64,000 nt of DNA from Trogon surrucura. Lineage: Eukaryota; Chordata; Aves; Trogoniformes; Trogonidae. A program made the position numbers and the translations under genes. Below the pieces are notes generated by a model. The model made no database searches, had not been told where the DNA came from, and was given only the letters and a program-made list of their open reading frames with translations. This document shows positions 39,101 to 52,900 of the stretch, in pieces; position 1 is the first letter of the stretch; the number at the start of each line of letters is the position of its first letter. The stretch is from NCBI GenBank assembly GCA_020746105.1, contig CM036619.1:69429635-69493634 (forward strand), read 5' to 3'.

Positions 39101-39851
39101 ATGGGGGAGAAAGGTTTGTCACCGGCTTGAGTTAAAAAGGAGGTACGGTTGCTCCAGGGTGCCTTTGCTAATAATGACAAGATTGGTTGCTTCCCACATC
39201 TGTGGGAAAAAGAGAGGAGAAGATGGAAAAGAGGTCCTGGGATGTACCAGCTGTTGATGTTGATCCTCCCTGCTGAGCCCAGAGCCCTGTGCCCCCACCG
39301 GAAGGCATCGCAATCTGTTGACATCTCCAGCTCTCTGCTACTTCGGGACACTCAGCTGAATCTAAGATGACGATCATCTGGCTGAATGAACAAAAATCAG
39401 TGCCTACAGTGAAAAAACAGTACTAACACACAAAGCAGATGGCTGGAGGCCTGCTCATTCCTGTTTCTGGAGCTGTTTACACTCTTAAGTGACTAATTTT
39501 GTCATGTTATACTACTAATGAAGTTTTTCGATACGACCCAGTAAAACTCCATATAGTGCAGTCTGGGACCGTTCTAATTTGACTTCTGCAGCACAATGTT
39601 ATTTCTGATCTACAGACAGTCAATTAAAATTGCCTGTGTTTGACTAATCATGGTCAGTGACCAATCAAAGCTGAATTTCAAAATTACACCTTTCTTCCAC
39701 ATATACTACTAAAAATCTAGAGTTTTGCAATTTCTTTAGCTAAAATACCTTAAAGAAGTATAACATCAGTCTTTAATATTTGTCCTTGTGGAACTGAGCT
39801 CAGAGTCATGGCACAGAGATGCACAGGCCTCCAAGATCTTTACTGAGATAA

Positions 39852-39882
39852 CTGATAAGTCTGATAAGTCTGATAAGTCTGA
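39852..39882. repeat. Tandem repeat, 9-bp unit x 3.4
   Basis: CTGATAAGT is repeated three times exactly at 39852-39878, then CTGA starts a fourth copy. Perfect identity suggests recent slippage. Confidence 0.95.
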
Positions 39883-40487
39883 AGTTTTATCCAGCTTTGC
39901 TATATCAAAGCAAGCAGACCTGGAAACTGCAGAAGAATAATTTCTGATGGAAATGCTAGTATTTCAAAAGCACTGTTCAAAAAATTTTGGTTAGGTTACT
40001 ATTTAACTCTTGCTTCCAGACCTAGAGGCTGCTGGGATTACACTGATTAAGGTACAAAACCCAGAACCAAAACAAAGAATCAGGAATTTAAATATTCCAA
40101 GACCACTTTAAGTGGAGTTTAATTGAATATCATGAAGAGGTTTGAGTGAAAACTTATTTCATCGCAATCTGTAACCTTTAATTTATTTTTTTTTCTCAGA
40201 AGGCTATGAAAGATGTTAAACACAAGAATCTTAGATATCTTACAGCTATCCAAATTGAAAAAGTATAACACCTGCCCTAGTCTGTAAATGTCTCTTTTGC
40301 CTGTGTCTTAAACTCACACACAGGTTCACAATGACTGTTCCATCGGCACTGAGATTCAGCACACGATTATCCAGCTAAGCAGTCAAAAGTAAAAATAAAA
40401 CATATAAACAACTCTATTTGTTCCATCTTTAGGAAAAATTCCTAGTTTATAGAAGTGATCCAATGAATGGTGACCTGTGAGCAGTCT

Positions 40488-40517
40488 CAATATTGGTACA
40501 ATATTGGTACAATATTG
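40488..40517. repeat. Tandem repeat, 11-bp unit x 2.7
   Basis: CAATATTGGTA occurs at 40488-40498 and 40499-40509 and is followed by a partial copy to 40517, with no mismatches. Confidence 0.95.
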
Positions 40518-40565
40518 AGCTTCTAAAACAGCACAAACCATAACACAGCAACAGATCATTCACGT

Positions 40566-40581
40566 GTTTGTTTGTTTGTTT
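40566..40581. repeat. (GTTT)4 microsatellite
   Basis: Four GTTT units read directly, directly after a CACGT word. A short simple repeat with no nearby element. Confidence 0.9.
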
Positions 40582-40799
40582 CATGCGGAATACTATTTAC
40601 TTTGGCTGTAATGAATTTAAACAATGTCTCCTCTTAGCCCAACGTAACGTTTCCCAACAGCCCAGAAAAGAGGCCCCGGTAATTTAGTAACTGTCCATCT
40701 GCATATTTGTTGCGCACTCAATACCTCTATGACATCCATCAGTTGTGTCAGGCATCGTTAACACCTAAATCATAAGGCACTTTACCTGTGTAATGTTTC

Positions 40800-41540
40800 A
40801 TAGCATCATAGAATCATAGAATGGCCTAGGTTGGAAGGGACCTTAGAGATCATCTAATCCAACCTCCCTGTCACGGGCAGGGATGCCTCTCAACTAGACC
40901 AGGCTGCTCAAGGCTCTGTCCAACTTGGCCTTGAACACCTCCAGGGAGGGGGCAGCCACAGTGTCTCTGGGCAATTTATTCCAAAGTCTTGCCACCCTCG
41001 TTCTGAAGAATTTCCTCCTAAGATCCAATCTAAATCTATTCTCCTTCAACTTAAACCCATTTCCCCTTGTCCTATCAGTGGACACTCTTGTAAAAAGTCC
41101 CTCCCCAACCTTCCTGTAGGATCCCTTCAGGTATTGGAAGGCAGCTATTAGGTCCCCCTGAACTCTTCTCTTTTCAAGACTGAAAGATCCCAGCTCCCTC
41201 AGCCTGTCCTCATAGCAGAGGTGCTCCAGCCCCTGGATCATCTTTGTGGCCCTCCTCTGAACGCGTTCCAAAAGTTCTATGTCCCTCTTATGATGGGGAC
41301 ACCAGAACTGGATGCAGTATTCGAGGTGGGGTATCACAAGAGCAGAGTAAAGGGGGAGAATCACCTCTCTTGACCTGCTGGCTACGCTTCTCCTGATACA
41401 TCCCAGGACGCGGTTGGCCTTCTGGGCTGCATGAGCGCACTGCCGGCTCATGTTGAGCTTCTCGTTTATCAACACCCCCAAATCCTTTTCTTCAGGGCTA
41501 CTCTCAACCCACTCTGTGCCCAGTTTGTATTTATGCTTGT
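40800..41540 (-). mobile_element. 5'-truncated CR1 LINE with open C-terminal ORF, minus strand
   Basis: The left end has the reverse-complemented CR1 terminus: 'catagaatcatagaatgg', then 'ttggaagggaccttagag' and 'atcatctaatccaacc'. The minus-strand frame ending at 40894 stays open through the reverse-transcriptase C-terminal part. It includes [121 protein letters not shown] and the stop. The frame continues upstream to about 41540 with [18 protein letters not shown]. The palm domain is absent. The sequence belongs to a different CR1 subfamily ([21 protein letters not shown]) from the copies at 30.7 and 58.1 kb. It is a dead-on-arrival copy. Confidence 0.93.
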
Positions 41541-43111
41541 GCTTGTGTTTCTATATTGTTTACTGTTGACGAAAAAACCTTTTGTGTTAGTATTCAGAAT
41601 ACGGACACTACTTAACATGCTAGTTACAGATGCATTAAACTTTTGCATTTCATTTGGTTTGCTTTAATCCTCTATTTTTTTCCTTTCTCACAGTCAGTTA
41701 CAAAAATATTTTTGTTGAGTAGGTCTTACCAGTATATAATTATCCAAATATTACTTTGTATTGGGATTTTAGGATCTCCTCAGTCAAACCAATGCATATT
41801 TTGGTTCTTCACATCCTTTCTTTGATCACAGGAAGACAACTCTGTAGAAATTCTTTTTTTTCTCATTTTAGACAACCAAAGAACAGAGTGAGAGAAGAAA
41901 AAGAAAAATGAAACTGCTCAACAAAATTAAGAAAAAATAATAAACAAAAGCAACCCTCCCAGATACCATTTTTTATTTTTTATTTCTGGGACTCAGAGGA
42001 AAGCAGTGCCTGCCTTCTATTTTGCTGTCACTCACTCAGACATTTCTTAGTTTCTGACTTCCAAGCAATGGTCTTTCAAAGTAGCTGTTGATCCATGTGC
42101 TTGATCCATCTTCACTTCATCATTTTAATCTGCCTTGTCCTGGTACTCCCAATCTATCTGCAGGACTTGACTGTAATACTCAAAATGCTTTACTTATTCA
42201 TAAACTGGAGATACTCTTGAATCTCCATTGTCTCATATAAGGAGTTCCACTACTCTAATAAAAAAACTTTTTCATGAGTGACTTCACAATCATTCATCAC
42301 AGCTGTAAAAGGTCCAAGAGACCATACGGGAGCAGGATTTTTTGCATCAGAAATGCAAAATACCAGATCTTCTCCTGTTACTATTCGTATACTAGCAGAG
42401 CATAAGCAGTGGAGCAAAGAAGGGATTAAAATTAACAGTGACTGATACCATCCAAGGACAATGTTGATGCCACATCCCTTGGCAAAGCAAGAGCAATATA
42501 AATGTGTTGATGTTGTCCTACAGAAAAAAAATGAATTTTCTCTTTCATTTTCCAGAAATAGTGTCTAATGCAGAAAGAAACTTTAGCCCAAGTTTGCTAA
42601 ATGGGATAAAATTCCCAGACCTGATAAGACAGTAACTTTCTGATGAGCTGCCAGGCATATATGAAGAATGAAGTTCCCATTCTCCCTCCCCTCCCCCCCC
42701 CGAAGTTTATCACAATCTATTAATTTATATGACAACTTCAAAGTGCCTCGTCTTCTGTAAGACTTTACTTGCAGTTATCCAACTCAAGTTAATAATCTTA
42801 TTTTATTTTCCTCTATGAAGAGAAGGGCAAAGATACCTGGAGTACCAGAATTGAGAACAGCGGCAAGAGTGAGGTTTGCTGGGCTCCAACAATCCTTTGT
42901 GATCTCAGTAGCTTTTAGAAGACTTTTAAACCTTTGGGTTTGTCTGACTTCCTCTGGAGACAGAGCTGGCCATGAACTGTTCCCAAAGAAGGGTATTAGG
43001 GATATTTGTTCTTTAGATATGCTTCACATTTGTTTGATGTTCTCCAGTGCTTGATACAGTGTAGATATTAATTAAGTACAAAAAAAACTATTTCCTCTAC
43101 TTTGTTCAGAC

Positions 43112-43128
43112 AAAAAAAAAAAAAAAAA
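43112..43128. repeat. A17 homopolymer
   Basis: Seventeen A residues read directly. Another A7 run lies about 30 bases to the left. No element body identified. Confidence 0.95.
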
Positions 43129-46100
43129 TCGACCCTGGTAGATTTCACAATCAAAACTATAATCTTTCTCTAAGCATGCAAATTAACAATTAGAACATCT
43201 CAACAATGGAATTCTGCTAATCCCTCCACAGGAGAAAATTGGTTATCTGCCTATAGCACCAATTAACCAAACAAAAGCTGTTTAAAGCAGAGAAATAGAC
43301 AGAAAAATTACTAGGACTGAATTGTTTTAAACCCCAGATACACAGACCTTCCCACTGTGGAGCTGAATTTAGTTTATTTTTGTGTGAGCAAGCTGCTGCA
43401 AAAGGTGCTGGGTTGAGACCATTGGAGAAAGAAATTCAATGTTTGAGGAGGTAGAGCATGGTCATTGCAAACTAGATTCCCACATCCCACTCTGTCTGTG
43501 AATTTAACGGGATCTTATAACAAAATTTCTGTCCTCTGTAGCATTTCTTATGCTTTCCTTTTCAATGCCTCTTACCACCCACTGCTAGAGACAAGACGAC
43601 AAACAAGCTAGACTATTGGTCTCATTTGACTTTCAATTTCTTTAATCCAAATGTTTTTGTTTGCCATCTGATTGGATCTCAAGCTATGGTTCTGGAAATC
43701 TCTGTGTAATAGCATCAGCTACCCCTCACGTCCAGTAACAGACACAGTCATGCAAACTTAAAAAAAAAAATAACTAGCATAGATCACTATGTCATATTTG
43801 GCTAACATAACCATTGTCAAAAAAAAAAGGTGTATTATCTCTAGGTGTGGCCAATCTGAGTACTAACATGTTTTAAATTGTGACCTACCTGATGGGAACA
43901 CCCAAATTATTGAAGCAGGTGGTGCTGGGAAGAGGCGTGTGAAAAAACTCTGCATCTACAGAAATGCTGTACAACTTGGCTATCTTCCAGTTTCATAAAA
44001 TAAGGGAAACATCATTCATGCAGGTGCAATATAACTCATTTTGGCTGTGTGTGAAAATAAAACTTTCATTCAGAAAGCATTACTTGCTCTAACATGATTT
44101 TGCTTGGGGTTGGAGCATAGCCAAGGGAGAAGATATTAACGTTCTGAAGAAAGCCTACAAGAATGAAAAAAGTCTGAAATATTTCTTAAAAAGAAGGGAT
44201 TGGAATAATTAAATGTACCTTTTTAGAGTCTTTTTAACTGAATACAAAAGAAGTTAAAAAAATAAGAAAGGGTAAACTGACAATTCTTGAAACTGAAGCC
44301 TTCTGTCCAATTGAATATAAAGCAAATAATGGCTACACATCTTCCTCGTTCTTGTTGTCCCTTCAGTGTGCCTCCAACTATCTTAGCTGAGCTGTTTTTA
44401 CTCTGCCCCTCATCAAAGTAAAATAGTAATATTCATCTTTGGATTAGACACACTGTGTCCAATTTTTTTTTTTGGAGGGGGATATTGTCATAGCAGTACC
44501 TATGGCATATATATGCAATATATAAGTTAGCTTTACTGTGAATTTACAGCTAGTACCTTCATAGTAGAAGACTACTTTTGCAATAGAAATTAATGTAACT
44601 ACAGAGTCCAGTCCTCTAAGGGCACTACATAACTCATGGGAAATGCGACTTATTCTAATGAAAATTGAACAGCAATATTGTAAGTTCTGAGTAATAGTTA
44701 TGTTTCTGTAATTCAAAGGATCATTTTGCCTTCATATTCAGATGCTCAGTCTTGAAAGTGTCAAAGTTCATGAATTGATCCTAGTTATGAGAGTATCTCA
44801 CATTGACTGGAAAGGCATATTTTCTAAAATAGAATCTTTATTTACCAACGTGTTTTAAAAGAACAGGTTATTACAAAATCACGAATAGCACAAACTAAGC
44901 TGTGCTAGAAAGAAAGCTCTCGAAGGCTGAAGCCCATTTCTACCTGTCCCGATCTCTGAGATGACCCACCCACCAGGTATATATTATTGCTTTTCTTTAA
45001 ATATTCCTAATTTGTTTATTCCTCCTTGTCATCTGGAAGTAAAAAAATGTTTTATTCTCCATCCCCTTTAATCGACTTAATCTGTTTTCAAGTTATGAGT
45101 GCATCATTATGTATCTCCAAAGGAAGTCCAGCTGCAGTGCCTACAACTGAATCTTACAGTTAGAATTTCATTAAACAATGAGGTGCATTTAGGAAGCCAG
45201 AGAGAGAAAACACATTTAATAACCTAGAGGCTGGGTGCAACTTCATGTTGCTTCAAAGTAGTTCCTATTTTAAATCCTAGTATTGCTTCAGGCCAAAAAC
45301 TGACTTTATTACATTTCAAAATGAAAAAAAAAAACCAACCCATGCACCTGCTTTTGTAACAGACTTTAAAAAAAGTAAATTACTGATGCTTATAGAAAGA
45401 ATACATTGTGTAGATCATATATGTCATCAGTTTAACAACAAAAACATGATAATTCATCCTCTGAGTAAAAGAAATCATGGAGGTTCAACCTATGTCGGTT
45501 CAACGGAACAATAGCACATTAAAAGTGGTTATAGCTCTATGCTATGAAGCAAAAAATCTGGGTTATCCTTCTAGCTCTGTGTCCAGCCTGATCCATCACT
45601 TAGGACAGATCCACCAAAAGACTGTGCTATTAAATGCAAACCATAGTGAATGCTAAATATCTAAGGCCAGGTCTGAAAGAAGTATATAAAGTCACATTCA
45701 TATGAGAGTTAGACTTCCTGTTGCAAGACCTCTTAAACTATTCCAAAATTAATCAACTTTATTTACAGATAATTTCATAATGAAAATAACCTGAGAGGTC
45801 TGTGGCATTATTGGGACTGTACAAAGATTGCAAAGCTAGGCCAGAGGAGAAACAAACTACACTAAAGGATACTCATTCAGCTTCCAGAAAATTTATCTTT
45901 TAGGACAGCATGGCTTGGCTTATATGTGTCCAGAAAAGAAAGTTTTCCATCTTTTCTATGCTACATAACCTGAGAGCTGGTAGAAATTATGAGGTTTTTT
46001 TTCTATTTGCTAGAAGAATGGGAACCATTTAAGTTTTAAATATCAGTGAAACTGGTAAAAGACACGTGAGTATTCTTAGTCTGAGATTCCGTTTCCTTTA

Positions 46101-46625
46101 TTTGTAGTTTCTGTATGTTTTTTCAGACTGAAAAATAGTTTTAGAAACTTTGAGCAACAAGGCTTGACCTTTACTAGGGGGCAGAATGTGATATATATGC
46201 ACTTGCGCACAAACTCACACGCAGACATACATGCTACTTTCATAGATATCATTACTCTGAGACAGTAATATAGTACATAGTGCTGGAGCATTCCAACAGC
46301 GCAGAGGAGTCTTCTCAGGATTCAGTGAATAACTGTTTATATCTGGTCAAAGTGCAAAGATTTCAGTATAAGGATTCATCAGTTAAATGCAAGTTTTTTA
46401 CTATTCAGTTAGGACTCCTGGTTGGAATTCCCATGTGCAGAATGTTTAATATGCAAGGGGAATGAAAATTCTGATTGTGAGATTTATTAATTTCAAAGAG
46501 ATGTATATATGAAATCCAAGAATTTTTTATTCGAAGACTCTTGTGAAATGTGATCTGTGAGGATCAAATAAAACGGCTAGATTATATGATATGCATGTGT
46601 TTGAATATACACATCTTTTAAACAG

Positions 46626-46689
46626 AAATCACATTTCTGTTAGGACAGAAACACAAATATTAGGCATAAATCCCATTTCTATTAGGACA
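46626..46689. repeat. Tandem duplication, period 42 bp
   Basis: A 22-base word at 46626-46647 (ends ttctgttaggaca) recurs at 46668-46689 with 20 of 22 bases the same (ends ttctattaggaca). This is an older local duplication, since two substitutions have accumulated and the intervening part has diverged. Confidence 0.8.
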
Positions 46690-47113
46690 CTAATCCTTTC
46701 AGTAAAAAGTAGGCACAATACATCTAAATATATCGAGAATACTCCTACAAATCTGTGAATACAATCTAGGTATTTCTAGATTATTTTTTGCCCTGTTTTG
46801 CGTGGCTAGAACAACCACAGTATTAGGCAGCCATACTTCAGCTTATACGCTTGGTAAAGCCACTGTGAGAAGACAGATAAAGGGGAAAATAATGGTAGTA
46901 AAGTTGTGACCTGCTGTGGGCTGGCATGGGCTCAGGACTCAGCCTCTATGAAGAATGGCCATTGCACAGTGCTGCATAATCTCCCAAGCTCAAAGATACT
47001 GACAGTGGCTGTGGTCATGTGAGAGATGCAAAGGTTCTGAGGTGAAGGATTCTATTAAATTTCTAAATTTAATCTGACAGCTTGTTTTAGCTAGAGAAAC
47101 TATTGACCACCTC

Positions 47114-47131
47114 TTTTTTTTTTTTTTTTTT
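47114..47131. repeat. T18 homopolymer
   Basis: Eighteen T residues, the longest single-base run that I noticed in the window. On the minus strand it would be an A tail, but the sequence to its right does not resemble a retrogene that I know. Confidence 0.95.
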
Positions 47132-49932
47132 GGTAACGTTACATCTCCAGCAAGAACACAGTTAAATTGACAGGACTTCATTTGTAATCCACAGAACAAT
47201 AGATGACCTGAATAAAACTGTGCACTATCCTCCAGATGTTGCATTCACTGGAACACCTGGAAGAGCCACAGGAGAGAAGCAAGAATGACCGCCACATTTG
47301 CTAAAGCAGCAGCTGTATATTCAGCAGGCAGAACACATTGCCCTACCTTCAGCACCTACCAGTTCTGCGCTTTCTGAACTTATTAAACCCTTAACTTGGC
47401 CCATCATATAGCTACTGGCATGTTCCATTTCTCATGGAAAAAAATCCTAGTGGTTCTTCCCTCCTTCAAGGTAAAATACTGTGAACCTCATACGTACCTT
47501 TTAGTGTTCTATTTAGTGCTTATCGGACTTCAGGTGTGGACCTAATAGCTTCGTGGAGTTCACACTTTCTTGCCTCGATGCTATGCTTCTGTCAACCTCC
47601 AGTTTTATCTGGGGATGTGGGAAAATTAGCACAGCATATTCTACCAAGAATTATTTGAAAAGACCCATGTTGCACATCATACCACTAGCAAAGGAGCTTG
47701 AGTCAGAGGTACATACATTCTTAGCCTACAACTTAACAGCAACAAATTAAAGCTTTCTGTGAGGTTTTTGTTAAATTGAATGCATGGTACCAATGGCAGG
47801 AAGAGACTGGACTTCATGATCCTGTGCATTCCTCCATGTCTTATGTACATCGCACAACATCCCTATGTTCAACTTATTGCTCCTGTCATATTAAAATGTT
47901 TTAGTCTAAACAGGAAGGTTTTCAATGCACTGAAACACGCTATGTAGATATTTTAGAGAGGCTAATTATAACGAGTCTTAAAAGTAAGGATATAATTTTG
48001 TGTCATTTTCCCCCCTTAGTAATTTCAGTTTTAATAAAGTCTTAAATACATAAGGTGTATGTAAAGCTGAAGTTAATTCCTTTGCTTTGGTAGAGTCACT
48101 CAGGTCTTACAGAGTTTTCTCAAAGATTCTGTGGACAAGAATTTTCCCAAAATCTCGCGGTTTATTTGTTAAACCTTTTTAAAGTGACAGGGTACCACAA
48201 TTTCACGTTAAAATTGCTTCATGCAGTGATCTCTCATTTTGCAGTTATGTTCTTCTTTGCTTACTTTTAAAAAATTGAATGTCAGTATGCATAATTTTCA
48301 TAACCAACATATGATAATTTTTCTTATCTCTTTTACGTTTTTCTTAGAAACCACTCACACAATTCTGAGTTGTGCTGGATCCTTCAGCTCCAAAAACCCA
48401 AACCTGTTTCTTGATTCTCAAATGGTCAGTCATGTGTTATTTGTGTATATTGTAGAGAAGAATTGTAGAAAGAGGCCCTGAACATAGGAAAAAAAAAATC
48501 CAAGTCAGTCATAACTAAGCAATATTGAGTGAATCATCAAGTATGATAATTTTTTTCCACTGACACTTGTGGTGATTAGGATTCCCTCTATTTACCAATG
48601 GATGTGAGAAGGAAAATGAGCCTGTAAAACTTTATGTAGATAAGTGCCAGCCATGTGGTCTATTCCAAGTGCAATTACCACCTCAATTTTTGGCCTATAC
48701 AGGCATGTTCAAAGACTACACTCTATTCAAATAGTCTCATTGAAATTAGTACTTCTCAATATAAGGCTGTTAGAATTCAGCCTTCATTTAGTGGTTTTAT
48801 CCTGTCCTGTTGAACAAGTTGACACTAAAACAACAAAAGCACCACAAAGACACTAATTACTGTGCTGGGCACTTCATTCTTCAAAATTCAGATTGCAAAA
48901 AAAAAAAAATCAATTTAGTAGCTAGTTTGAACCCAAACTGTTCTGAATTAAGATTAAATTCTGCAGACAAAATATGGGAAAACTTTGAGGAGGATGCAAT
49001 TTAATTTTTATCTTTTCAGAACAAATTCTTTCAATCTTTTTCTATAAAATCCGTTTATTTTCACAGTGATATAAAACAAAAAATAAAGGAACGTGTTCCA
49101 TGAAAACCAGAACTAAAGTTACCTTACTCCCAGTTGTGTACTTTGTTCCCTATACCTTCTAATGGCAGTTTGCCTTCATTTCTTCTACAGCTCTTACCTG
49201 GAAAGACAACAGCAGTGCTGTGGCTAATCTGCAGTCACACGTGTGCCCTTGGATCATCTCATACATGCAGTCTGAAAGGACTGCCAGCTACCAAGCAAAG
49301 TGTATAATGAGTGTCTTTAGCAGTAGCCCTAACTTGTGTCTCCCTCCTCTACCTCGGTAACAGTTTTCAGAGAGCTCGTAAGAGTTTCCTTGTTTCTGAA
49401 ACACGTGTCCTTCCTTTGGACCTTGAAATAGGCAAATGAATTATTGCTGTAGTAGGTGGGCAAGAGCAGAAATACAGAGGACAGATAATCTGATCTTGTA
49501 TCCTTTGTTTCTGTATCTTTTTATAAACACTTATTTTTTGCAAATACAAGTGTTTTCACACTTTTTCAGGTAATATATATAAATATATGTTGGAACAATT
49601 TCTGGCATCCCACCAGAGACATTCTTTGGAATCCACAGCTTCATCCAAAAAGCCAGTAACTGAGAAAAAGCCGGGACTGAACTGAATTTTTTTCCTGAGA
49701 GTCGTTACCCTTCAGGTGTTTTTCTGAGTGTTAACAGAAGGCGGCAAAAAGTCTGCTGCTCATGTCCTGTAGCTTTTTTCCAGGCTAAATCTAACTTGTA
49801 CCTCAGAGGATACCTTCCCTCTTATAATCAGCCAGTTATCTTTGGTAAGTTGCAAATAAAGTTATAAATATATGAAAACAAAAAATACTAAAACCAGTTA
49901 TCTAAATAATCTTTACATGTTGGTGTTTCTTC

Positions 49933-49947
49933 TTTTTTTTTTTTTTT
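49933..49947. repeat. T15 homopolymer
   Basis: Fifteen T residues read directly, preceded by a T/C-rich stretch (ggtgtttcttc). Confidence 0.93.
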
Positions 49948-52900
49948 AATGAGGTAGATATTATAAGCATATAAAATAACATAAAAACACTTCCATACTC
50001 TTGAGAAATGTTTGTACGTGATAACACTGTTAAGGTTTTAAGTGACTTTAGACTGTTTCTGAATAAAAAAAAAAAAACAACAACTTTTTCATTTACAGAG
50101 CAGTTTGTAGAAATATCCCCAGCAGAGGGAGTGGCTCATCTGTTTAGGATGAAGCCTGAAAAATGAGCAAAAGGAAACATTCTTTTTTTTTTCTTTCACA
50201 TGAAAAATTGTGTTAAATACAATAAAGTACCTAAATGCCTATTAATTTTTTCTCTCTCTTCAAAGTATGAGAGAAGAGCACAGTGGTCTGTCTGCAAGAA
50301 TCAAGTAGAGAGCCTTAAAGAAGTCCAGTTACTGTAAGAGTTGTAGAAAAGAGGGTCTTATGTTTTCCCTGCTTTGTACCTCACTTTTTCATTGCACTTC
50401 ACTGCACACAAAGTAGACGTAAAATGCATGAATATCAGAATTTTTATCTCACTTATCCAGATAGCATATAATGATTTAGACATAGTTTTCAAACAAATAC
50501 ATAAGCAAACAAATTGAAAATCACTGGAAAATTAAACCTCTAGGCCCAACTTTTCTGGGTATAAATCAGTATTTACAGGTGAGCTTTAGCAAAATTATTT
50601 TAATTTATAACTGACAAGTTTTTCATCTAGGAACTTTAAATAAGATGCATCATTTAAGTGAAAAAAAAAACTATATTTGAAAGAAAAGGCAAATTTTAGT
50701 TGTTTTTTAATCCATTACTTTTCACAGTATTAAAACTGACGTCAGTAACAAGGCATAGGAAATCTTAGCTATCTAAAAGGCCAAGGTGCAATTAAAACTT
50801 ATTCTGTTTAAGCCAAAGAGCAACTCCCAATAGTTTTCATTCCCCAGTTTCACGGTCACCATTTCCCCCTCAGTTCTAACAGCATGAGAGGGGCTTACTA
50901 TTCCTTCTGACACTAGAAAACTCACTTGGTAAATCAACATTTCGGCATTTAATATTAGCACTCTGCTGCACCCCTGTGTGACTGCGCACATCCCGTTCTG
51001 TCTGTTGTGAGTTAATGAGACAGGGCTCACTAGCCGGGGGGCCACCTCACAGGGGAAGCCTGGGATGTCTCCAGCGTAAAATGTCTCTTGGCTGAATATT
51101 TAGGAACCCCCTTCTACAGCCCATTTCCCTCAGGGAAGCAAGAAGGAGCACATAGTTGCATTAGAGGTGGAGAAAGTGTGTTGTGCTCAGATTGCACAGT
51201 GGCTGGTTGCAGCTAATTTACACTGAACATCAGAAAGCCATTTTAGGATAGGGATACAGTTTGGAGCTCAGGTCCCCAGTTTCAAGGGCCCCCAAAGACC
51301 GGCAATCAGATGCTTTTCTAAATACTTAACTCTTTGAGCATCTGGAAAAATAGTTAGGTAAATTCTTACATAAATCATTCCCATGCCCACTGCATTCAGT
51401 GTCACTCAGTTAATCTACACAAGGCACTGAGTTTACCACATATATGCAGAGTGACATTATATCTCATGTGCTGTTAGCTTGAGCTCAGACTTTCATTTAT
51501 CTATGTAGGTCTATAGGGGCTCCCTGGTAGTATTGCCTCAAAAAAATGTAAGATCACTTGTTCCATTAAAGCTTAACTCATTACAGCAAGATTTCAAACC
51601 ACAGCCCATAGACTGATAACACACATAAGGCACAGAGAGAATGTTAGTTAACACACAGAATCTTTATACAACCACAACAGGAATTGTTTGGGATCTTCAA
51701 ACCTGGTAATTTTCTCAGTCCATAGTACTTAAAAACGGTATTTACTCAGAAGACTTCTGATGGGTCCACCCTTCAGTTTTCTAATGTAAGTAATTTTGTG
51801 CTTCTGTGGAGGAATAAGTTTTGTGGGTGTGGCTTCACACAATTTCTTAAAATTATATATTCAACTTATTTTTTAAAAAAACACTTCTTCTTAACAGAAC
51901 TAGGATTATAATACTTTTATTCATGATGGACAAATAACATCTCTATTTTTAAGTGTTTTCCAGAAGACTTTGATCCACTTAACTAATTAAAAAGGATCCT
52001 GTTGGGGAAACCACTCATGTGATAATGCTAGCTGTTTGCTCTTAGTATCCCTGTGGGATTACCATGGCTACAATAGGACCTTTATGTACACCAGGAAGCA
52101 TGTAAAGCCTGCTGTGATTGGGAAGGAAAACTTTGACATGGAAACACTGAAGATACTAGGAGTCAGCGCCTGGACTATTGCTGAGGAACATGAGATCAAA
52201 AAAGAGGAAGCTCTCAGTAATGACATTTGTGTTTCCACAGACCTGGGGCCACTCTTCATGCATAGCTTTCTGGCAGACAGTAGAGGATATTTTCACATTT
52301 GTGAAAAGACCTTCTAGCCCACCACTAGTCTTGTGCATGTCTGGACTATAGAGAAACCTGGACCATGCTCCTCTCCCTCTCTTCACCCAGACAGTAGGCA
52401 TGGGTTGCAAGAAACTCTGTGCCTCAAAGAACATTGTAAGGCAGAGCCTCTAGAGAGGGACTGTGTCATGCTTATGATTTGTGACACAGGGAAAAAAGAA
52501 GAATAAAAATATGTCTCTGACAGAGTAGGTACCTTGTGTACCCAACAGGTACTCTGGTGAATAGAACAGGAATGTGAGCTTTACACACTCTAGCATATAG
52601 AGAAAGATGCAGATAATACATAAAAGAAATTTATATGTACTTTTCCAAATTCAAGTAATTAAGAAAAATTCTGCTAAAACCCACCTACAATTTGTGAGAC
52701 TCCAAATTTGCAAGTAACATCTTTTCTTTTTCTCTCCAAACTTGTTGCTCTTTCCTACCAGCACTACCCATCTATTCAGAAATATTTCCAAAGGCCTGCA
52801 GAGTTACTCTCTGGCCAAACCCAGCAGTACAGCATCCTGTAAACAGCCTGCTAAGAGGTCATTTGGACAGAAGACTTATGAAGGACACAGAGCTTAAGAC

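Larger units (their letters stand above)
31270..40799. other. Unique AT-rich non-coding DNA
   Basis: About 9.5 kb without a recognised gene. It holds an A17 run (33104-33120), a T13 run (38191-38203), small tandem repeats (39852-39882 and 40488-40517) and a (GTTT)4 tract. Three GC-richer patches without an assignment lie at about 34830-35220, 37620-37700 and 39040-39370. Overlapping opposite-strand frames at 33812-34307 share a T/A-rich low-complexity core and are not genes. The 33370-33570 minus frame (66 codons) reads protein-like but has no supporting context. Confidence 0.55.

Noticed and set aside
47790..47830. Possible CR1 tail ('gactggacttcatgatcctg')
   Set aside because: Only a short weak resemblance, without the terminal octamers or the preceding CR1 body.
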